A stretch of 13,352 bases of DNA from Wuchereria bancrofti (taxonomy: Eukaryota; Nematoda; Chromadorea; Rhabditida; Onchocercidae), in assembly GCA_005281725.1 (NCBI GenBank), contig SSBO01000012.1:16510686-16524037 (forward strand), in the 5' to 3' direction. The notes beneath the pieces are model-generated. The model was not told the DNA's origin, ran no database searches, and saw only the letters and a list, made by a program, of their open reading frames with translations. Numbering within the stretch: position 1 is the stretch's first letter; each line of letters starts with the position of its first letter. Of the stretch, positions 9,187 to 13,352 are shown piece by piece. A program made the position numbers and the translations under genes.

Positions 9187-12100
9187 CACAGAGACAAACA
9201 GAGCAGATTGGCAACTTCTAATCAACGCGCTCGCTTCTCAACTGCTGATGATAAGTATTGTGCAACTTGCCCTAAAGCAAATGAGAGGAGCAGGTATGGA
9301 AAGATGACGATCGCAGCTCGAAGGAACGATACCGTGACTATCAGTGTGAAAAGAAGCCACAAGCAGGAAATTATCCGTTCGCGTATCAATGGATTCAGCT
9401 TTCGGGTGACTCAGAAACGAATTCAAGTATCACTGATGAATACATGCACCTGATTTCTACATTTCACCCCTTTTTCCGTAGCTTTCCCAATTCCTAAACT
9501 GTAATGTGCTACAAATTAATTCTCACTAAAACGTGCTAAACCTCAAACATACTTCTATCACGTGCCTATTTACATTTTTAGAAATTTAGATCTCGAATGG
9601 CCTCAAATACATTGATAAAGTGTGTTTGATTATGTTTTTTTGTAATTGACCACTTTTTATTCTCATAAACTGAGATTTAATGCTTGTCAAATAGAGTCCC
9701 AATTACGTAAACTGGACTGAAAATTTCAATAAATAAAGCCAAAGGTGAAAAAGCAATCGAAGAAATAAGTCGAACAATTTCATAAGGGTATTAATTGGTT
9801 CTTGCTCCACTGATCTATTTTTCCTCTCTCCTTAATTTCGCTAATATTTTTTTCATACCGCTTTAAGTTTCGAATTTCTTACCTTCACACATAAACTTCT
9901 GACTGTTAATTACTTTTTGGTGGTTCCATATTATCAATTACAAGCTTCAAGAAGCAAATTTATGGCATTTATTACCAAAATCAGTCTGTAATATCATGAA
10001 TGCAGTCAGTATACGGTCGTCTTTTTTTTTTTAAGTAAATGAAGCAAAAAGGAGAAAAGGAATCATTCTTTAGGATACTACTCTTTTCAGAATCAATCGT
10101 TCTTCAAATTGCAATGAAATCATATTCAAAAGATGAAATATGAAGAGATGATAGGAAAGACTAAGTGATCGCTTATACTTATAGATAGTTAACAACAGAA
10201 ATACTGTCGTTCCCCAGCCTTCCAAATTTGTTCAAGCAATTCAATTATTTCCGTATTTGGTCGGGAACGAGAAGGAAGGAAATGCTGCTGAGAGATGACT
10301 GGTGGGCTTGCGATGATGGTGGATGTGATGCATAAATTTTTGCATCTCTCTCTATGGATGATGAGGAATGGCTGGTGAAGATGGAAGGGAATAATGTATG
10401 AGAATGGAAGTTTGCAAAAAGCTTACAGAGCTACTAATTCACCAACAACTCCGCATGCATCCAAATCAACGAACAAAAAAGCATTTACTCTTCTTCTCCT
10501 GTACGAAAAAGAAGACGGAATTCTTGATATACACCTGTATATCATACGACACAAACTTTATACTAAGCAATACCGATTATCACTATTCCGGAAGGAAAAT
10601 TTCTTCACTTTAGATTCATCATTTCGCATCGTTCTAATCCCAGTCTGCAGCGAGATGAATAGTTGCACGACGATTGGATTCCTATTCTCCTCAACTAAGT
10701 ACACAACAAATCTATACCTTAATCTCCTGCTCTCTCACCAGCTAAGCTTCATCTCTTACAAAGCTAGTCAGCCAGTAAGCAAGCAACCTTAAGCTAAATA
10801 CGACCAAATTTAAATCTTAAATGCATACTGTACAAATGAAGGTTCTTTAAACTAGAATCAAATCCTCGCAAATTTCCATTCTCTCTTCTCTCTCTCATCC
10901 TTCTCCATCTTTCTTGTCAACTTTTATGACAAGAATGCATTATAGACGTAAAAAAACTACGAATAAATGCTCCTGACCCGATACATTTACAAAACTAAAA
11001 AAAATAAAAAATGACGAGAATTAGTAGGATGAAAGCAAAATGTTGTGATTAATAGAAAGTATCGGAGAATGGGCTTTTCAGAAATCTTTTACATAAATCC
11101 GTATTTTAACCGTTAGTTGATCCCTATTTTCCCATTACTATTACTTTTCTTATTTTTCTAATACATATTGCACCCTTATTAGCTTTAGAAAAGGCATGAA
11201 TCATTCTCGTTAAATTATTCAAAAATTATCATATATGAACGGTTAACCAGCTGCACTGAGATTTGTGATGATCACTGGTTAATTTAAACATATATATTTG
11301 TTTGTTTACATATATATTCATTTCTATGTATGATTTCCCGTTGGAGCTAAATCTGCCTAGTTCAAAGTGGACCTTAGCGAGAATGTTAGGGCCGGAAACA
11401 GCTGCAAAAATTTGACAGGATGCTGACATTTGATGAGATTATGATGCATAATCAGTTGAAATGAATAATAACCGCTACAGATAATTAAAAGAACTGAAAA
11501 TTGTTACAAATAACATCTAATGATGTTCTGGAAAGTTGAAGAAAGATTAATAGCTGCAAATTTATTCTTTAAAATAATTAGTGCATATTTTCTTGCACTG
11601 CTAAGAATAAGTCATCTCTTATCAAGAAATGAGCGGGAATAGATAAGATAAAAAATGAGGATTTCGCCACTAAGCAAAGGACAAGTAGGCATATCTCGAA
11701 AACTTCTCTTCTATAGAGTCGTCAAGAAATAAACTTTTTGATATTAAAAATCATTAAAATCAGTTCTTCCGGACTGCTATACAAGTGACGCCTTTAATAG
11801 GAGAATATTCAAGAATAAGTATAAAAAAGCTTCTGCTAAGTGCTTACAACTCTAATCAACACGCTTTAAGAGCCTCAAACAGGAGGCAGACTAACCAATA
11901 AAGAACATATTTGGAGTTACAAGACAAAATGTAACCTTTTTCTATCGACATGATTATCATCCAGTTGTTCCAACCATTCATTAATTGCCTGGATTTGATC
12001 AAAGTTGAGCATTGATGGTTCATCGCCGGCTACTACTTGCAATATCAGATCCTGAAATGGTTAAACTTATCTGACGATAAGCAATAAACAAGACTATGAA

Positions 12101-12452
12101 AGCAGGCACTAAAGCTATCAGCAATTAATCCCATGCAAAATAAACAAAACGCAGCACTAACTTCATCGACAAGAACGATGATTTCCAAATAAAATCTTCG
12201 AACATTTGCGTTACCAAGAGTAAGTAGCTTCTCATATGCAAATCAATCAACATAATAAGATAATTCTGTATATCCAAATCAACATAATAAGACCGAATAC
12301 TTTTGTATTGCGAAAAAAATTTATGAGAATTAACCTTAATTTGTTGATTATCAACGGTAGAAAGGATGTGTGGCTGCTTCGAAATGGCCGCTTTGAGAAG
12401 ACGTTGCCTGAGATCCGATATACACTGTGAACTCGACGCATCTGTTGAAGAT
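5003..12452 (-). CDS. dve-1: Dve/SATB-family transcription factor with CUTL domain and two divergent homeodomains (5' end missing)
   Basis: Seven exons, 12335-12452, 11936-12051, 7622-7819, 6445-6616, 6012-6110, 5588-5857 and 5003-5155, splice in frame into about 374 residues ending in TGA. Domain order: a CUT-like helical domain (about residues 10-75), homeodomain 1 (about 90-145), a Ser/Pro/Gly/Asn-rich linker (about 145-300), and homeodomain 2 (about 305-365). Each homeodomain begins P-x-L-E-(R/K)-W-F, has Y-x-x-x-L-N-x-x-x-Y-R, and ends W-F-x-N-(Q/R)-R-A. L16 to W48 is ten residues longer than usual, a Dve hallmark as I recall it. From family knowledge, Dve acts in gut and photoreceptor patterning in Drosophila, DVE-1 acts with UBL-5 in the nematode mitochondrial unfolded protein response, and SATB proteins organise chromatin. 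Nuclear DNA binding is expected. The start codon and ULD are absent upstream; ULD exons appear out of place at 1147-1273 and 3768-3831. Family assignment is firm; one-to-one orthology with dve-1 is inferred. Confidence 0.8.
5156..5587 (-). other. Intron splitting homeodomain 2
   Basis: GTAAAT donor at 5587-5586 and TTTAG acceptor at 5157-5156. Both ends are phase 0 and interrupt the homeodomain after WLQ of helix 2. The interior is AT-rich with no other feature seen. Confidence 0.8.
5588..5857 (-). CDS. dve-1: Exon with Gly/Asn/Gln-rich linker and homeodomain 2 helix 1
   Basis: 90 codons, phase 0 at both ends. They start [17 protein letters not shown], pass through a low-complexity G/N/Q/S/T tract ([17 protein letters not shown]), and end [19 protein letters not shown], the first helix of homeodomain 2. 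The donor CAG|GTAAAT is good. The acceptor is TTTTTTGAAG rather than TTTCAG, which is unusual but is the only site that keeps the frame with the preceding phase-0 exon. The linker is probably disordered. Confidence 0.85.
6012..6110 (-). CDS. dve-1: Acidic Ser-rich linker exon
   Basis: 33 codons in phase 0, from a TTTTCAG acceptor to a CAG|GTATTC donor: [16 protein letters not shown], then [17 protein letters not shown]. Acidic, Ser/Pro-containing and probably disordered. A second donor-like CAG|GTTTCT (GT at 6029-6028) lies 18 nt earlier in frame and could drop the last six residues. Confidence 0.8.
6111..6444 (-). other. Intron
   Basis: Consensus GTAAGT donor at 6444-6439 and TTTTCAG acceptor ending at 6111. 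No other feature recognised. Confidence 0.8.
6445..6616 (-). CDS. dve-1: Linker exon following homeodomain 1
   Basis: The acceptor TTTTTTGCAG (AG at 6618-6617) is followed by one base that completes the Arg of AANR, then 57 codons: [13 protein letters not shown], an [20 protein letters not shown] segment, and an end in NGNSSE. The donor is a perfect GAA|GTAAGT. It continues the basic tail of homeodomain 1 (AANR-KSP) and then becomes a Ser/Pro/Gln/Asn-rich, likely disordered linker. Confidence 0.82.
6617..7621 (-). other. Intron of about 1 kb
   Basis: Donor AATAG|GTTCTG and acceptor TTTTTTGCAG, phase 2. AT-rich with homopolymer runs. No additional exon, repeat or RNA gene recognised. Confidence 0.75.
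7622..7819 (-). CDS. dve-1: Homeodomain 1 exon
   Basis: The acceptor ATTGCAG (AG at 7821-7820) is followed by one base completing a Ser codon with the previous AG, then 65 codons and AG|GTTCTG. The exon reads [19 protein letters not shown], then [30 protein letters not shown] and [11 protein letters not shown]. It encodes an almost complete homeodomain. It aligns without gaps to homeodomain 2 and has the same ten extra residues between helices 2 and 3. W48, F49, N51 and R53 are present. Position 50 is alanine and position 47 asparagine, so its DNA preference should differ from that of homeodomain 2. Confidence 0.88.
7820..11935 (-). other. Large intron (4.1 kb) with GC-richer patch and simple repeat
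   Basis: It is bounded by AAAAAG|GTTACA (GT at 11935-11934) and TTGCAG (ending 7820). Exons on both sides are phase compatible (AG|T, Ser), so no intervening exon is required. It contains pyrimidine-rich tracts (about 8790-8880 and 10870-10920), a GC-richer patch (about 8740-9450), a (TA)n run, a 14-nt direct repeat (7951-7964 and 8457-8470) and a near-palindrome GATGCATAAATTTTTGCATC around 10327-10346. I recognise no gene inside. Long introns of developmental regulators often hold enhancers or an internal promoter, but that is inference here. Confidence 0.6.
9156..9182. repeat. (TA)n dinucleotide repeat
   Basis: An uninterrupted AT alternation of 27 nt, followed by TACATACACAG. It interrupts the GC-richer patch in the large intron. 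Confidence 0.95.
11936..12051 (-). CDS. dve-1: CUTL domain exon, second half
   Basis: CATTTCAG acceptor (AG at 12053-12052). 38 codons plus [21 protein letters not shown], then [19 protein letters not shown]. The pattern I-x-x-(I/V)-V, N-x-x-x-x-x-x-x-(I/F)-x-x-W matches the CUT-like domain that follows the ULD in SATB proteins (QSMISSIV..., EFGRWYKHF). Reading past the donor would give a stop after a few codons. The donor AAAAAG|GTTACA leaves phase 2, matching the homeodomain 1 exon. Confidence 0.75.
12052..12334 (-). other. Intron inside the CUTL domain
   Basis: Donor AAG|GTTAAT and acceptor ATTTCAG, phase 0, 283 nt. It contains an approximate local repeat (ATCAACATAATAAGA occurs twice, about 12246 and 12278). 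Confidence 0.8.
12335..12452 (-). CDS. dve-1: CUTL domain exon, first half
   Basis: GTGTTGCAG acceptor (AG at 12454-12453). One base completes the previous codon, then come 39 codons: [20 protein letters not shown], then [20 protein letters not shown] Ser-rich hinge precedes the first helix of the CUT-like domain (L-x-x-x-L-L-K). The required incoming phase (2) is matched by the ULD exon at 1147-1273. No ATG is available in this exon before the CUTL region. The upstream frame stays open through the acceptor, but the reading there (IEAKRKMC) shows no family similarity, so a splice junction is preferred. Confidence 0.75.
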
Positions 12453-13028
12453 CTGCAACACATCTTTCTTTTTGCTTCAATTACCAATCATTTATAAAAT
12501 TTTGTAAATTTTATCCCTTCTCTTAGATGGGAAGATTCAGGATTTTTGTAAAATAAATGCCTTTCAGGTGATCAATTTACGTGTAGTACAATATGCTTTT
12601 ATCACTTTTATTAATAACAAACTTTGAATTGCTTTTATTCCGTTTTGAAACAAAAATAAAGCACCACATAGTTTTTTACAATAAGTAATGAGTTGAAATG
12701 TCGATCGATATAATTATTTTTTAAGATTTTTAAAGTTTCAACCTTGTAAACTACGTGAAGCAGTACTTAAGAGCGTGAGAAAATTGAAAACTACTTTTTC
12801 CAGGCTCTTTTCATATGTAGAATAACCACTAGTGAATTATGGAGTTTTGAGGAAATCCGAATAGTTAAGAGTTCCAGATTATCAAGGAATTCCTCTATGC
12901 TTTAAGCAGTAAACGACATTAATGTATTTCTCTTTCGCTGTGATTTCATGATAGCGTTCTAAATGTGTGAAATTTTTAAATAAAGGTAGAAAGAATGTGC
13001 AATAAATGAAGCTTTCACAGATAAATAC
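12453..13028. other. Non-coding stretch upstream of the CUTL exon
   Basis: This is where the ULD exons of the same gene would normally be expected. I read the minus strand and found no ULD-like peptide, only one short unremarkable ORF. It is intronic under the gene model. Confidence 0.55.
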
Positions 13029-13352
13029 GAATGAATGAATGAATGAATGAATGAATGAATGAATGAATGAATGAATGAATGAATGAATGAATGAATGAAT
13101 GAATGAATGAATGAATGAATGAATGAATGAATGAATGAATGAATGAATGAATGAATGAATGAATGAATGAATGAATGAATGAATGAATGAATGAATGAAT
13201 GAATGAATGAATGAATGAATGAATGAATGAATGAATGAATGAATGAATGAAATGAATGAATGAATGAATGAATGAATGAATGAATGAATGAATGAAATGA
13301 ATGAATGAATGAATGAATAATGAAATGAATATGAAGTGAATGAAGATATGAA
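13029..13352. repeat. (GAAT)n tetranucleotide microsatellite at right edge
   Basis: About 80 GAAT/TGAA units. They are perfect from 13029 to about 13249, then increasingly imperfect (extra A's, then ATATGAAGTGAATGAAGAT) towards the edge. The GATA-like variant GAAGATAT appears in the last bases. Either this is sequencing noise at a contig end or it is the transition zone of a compound microsatellite. Confidence 0.97.

Noticed and set aside
9133..9453. Plus-strand ORF reading through the (TA)n repeat
   Set aside because: It contains an IYIYIY run encoded by the dinucleotide repeat. The parts on either side show no family similarity or splice signals.
10394..10792. 132-codon plus-strand ORF in the large intron
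   Set aside because: It is the longest open frame in the window, but it has no recognisable domain or codon pattern, spans a pyrimidine-rich tract and a low-complexity tail, and overlaps another ORF of similar quality. It is most likely chance.
11302..11309. TTGTTTAC, an exact match to the forkhead (DAF-16-type) core
   Set aside because: A single 8-mer in 13 kb of AT-rich DNA is expected by chance; no cluster or conservation can be shown.
12792..12900. Short minus-strand ORF (IEEFLDNLELL...) upstream of the CUTL exon
   Set aside because: I considered it as a missing ULD exon, but it lacks the V-R-K/R-D and L-(I/V)-Q-V-x-x-W patterns and has poor splice sites.

Overview
This window looks like nuclear DNA of a nematode. 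It is AT-rich. Its coding exons are short, and they end in compact TTTCAG / TTGCAG-type acceptors with little polypyrimidine tract. I see no bacterial gene organisation. A parasitic nematode with roomy introns (spirurid or ascarid style) would fit, but I cannot assign a species. Both ends are tetranucleotide microsatellites, (TAGA)n on the left and (GAAT)n on the right. That is typical of a contig broken at simple repeats.

The only gene I recognise is on the minus strand. It is a Dve/SATB-family homeodomain transcription factor, most likely the orthologue of Caenorhabditis dve-1. Seven consecutive exons share compatible phases: 12335-12452, 11936-12051, 7622-7819, 6445-6616, 6012-6110, 5588-5857 and 5003-5155. 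Together they encode about 374 residues: a CUT-like (CUTL) helical domain, a first divergent homeodomain, a low-complexity linker, a second divergent homeodomain, and a stop just after it. Both homeodomains carry the same ten-residue extension between helix 2 and helix 3, and they align column for column. Most ORFs in other frames are chance or antisense shadows of these exons.

The striking point is exon order. The N-terminal ubiquitin-like oligomerisation domain (ULD/CMP) of such proteins should lie upstream of the CUTL exon, that is, beyond the right edge. Instead, a clear ULD exon (1147-1273, minus) and a weaker preceding one (3768-3831, minus) lie past the stop codon, on the left. Their splice phases fit each other and fit the CUTL exon at 12452. 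The gene would be in normal order if position 13352 were followed by position 1. The two end repeats could form one compound microsatellite, because the only imperfections lie at the two contig ends. The arrangement therefore suggests (a) head-to-tail tandem copies of the locus, collapsed or truncated at the same intronic microsatellite, (b) a chimeric join between about 3.9 and 5.0 kb, or (c) a circular molecule. A separate paralogous gene starting on the left is a less specific version of (a).

Layout: 1-188 (TAGA)n; 189-1146 mostly non-coding, with one candidate small exon (469-528); 1147-1273 ULD exon; 1274-3767 intron-like, with an unexplained plus-strand exon-like ORF at 3422-3553 and one ambiguous base; 3768-3831 possible ULD exon; 3832-5002 3' flank or junction zone, with candidate poly(A) signals and a small secreted-type ORF; 5003-12452 the dve-like gene, including a 4.1 kb intron that holds a GC-richer patch and a (TA)n repeat; 12453-13028 non-coding; 13029-13352 (GAAT)n. 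I found no tRNA, rRNA, CRISPR array or transposon.
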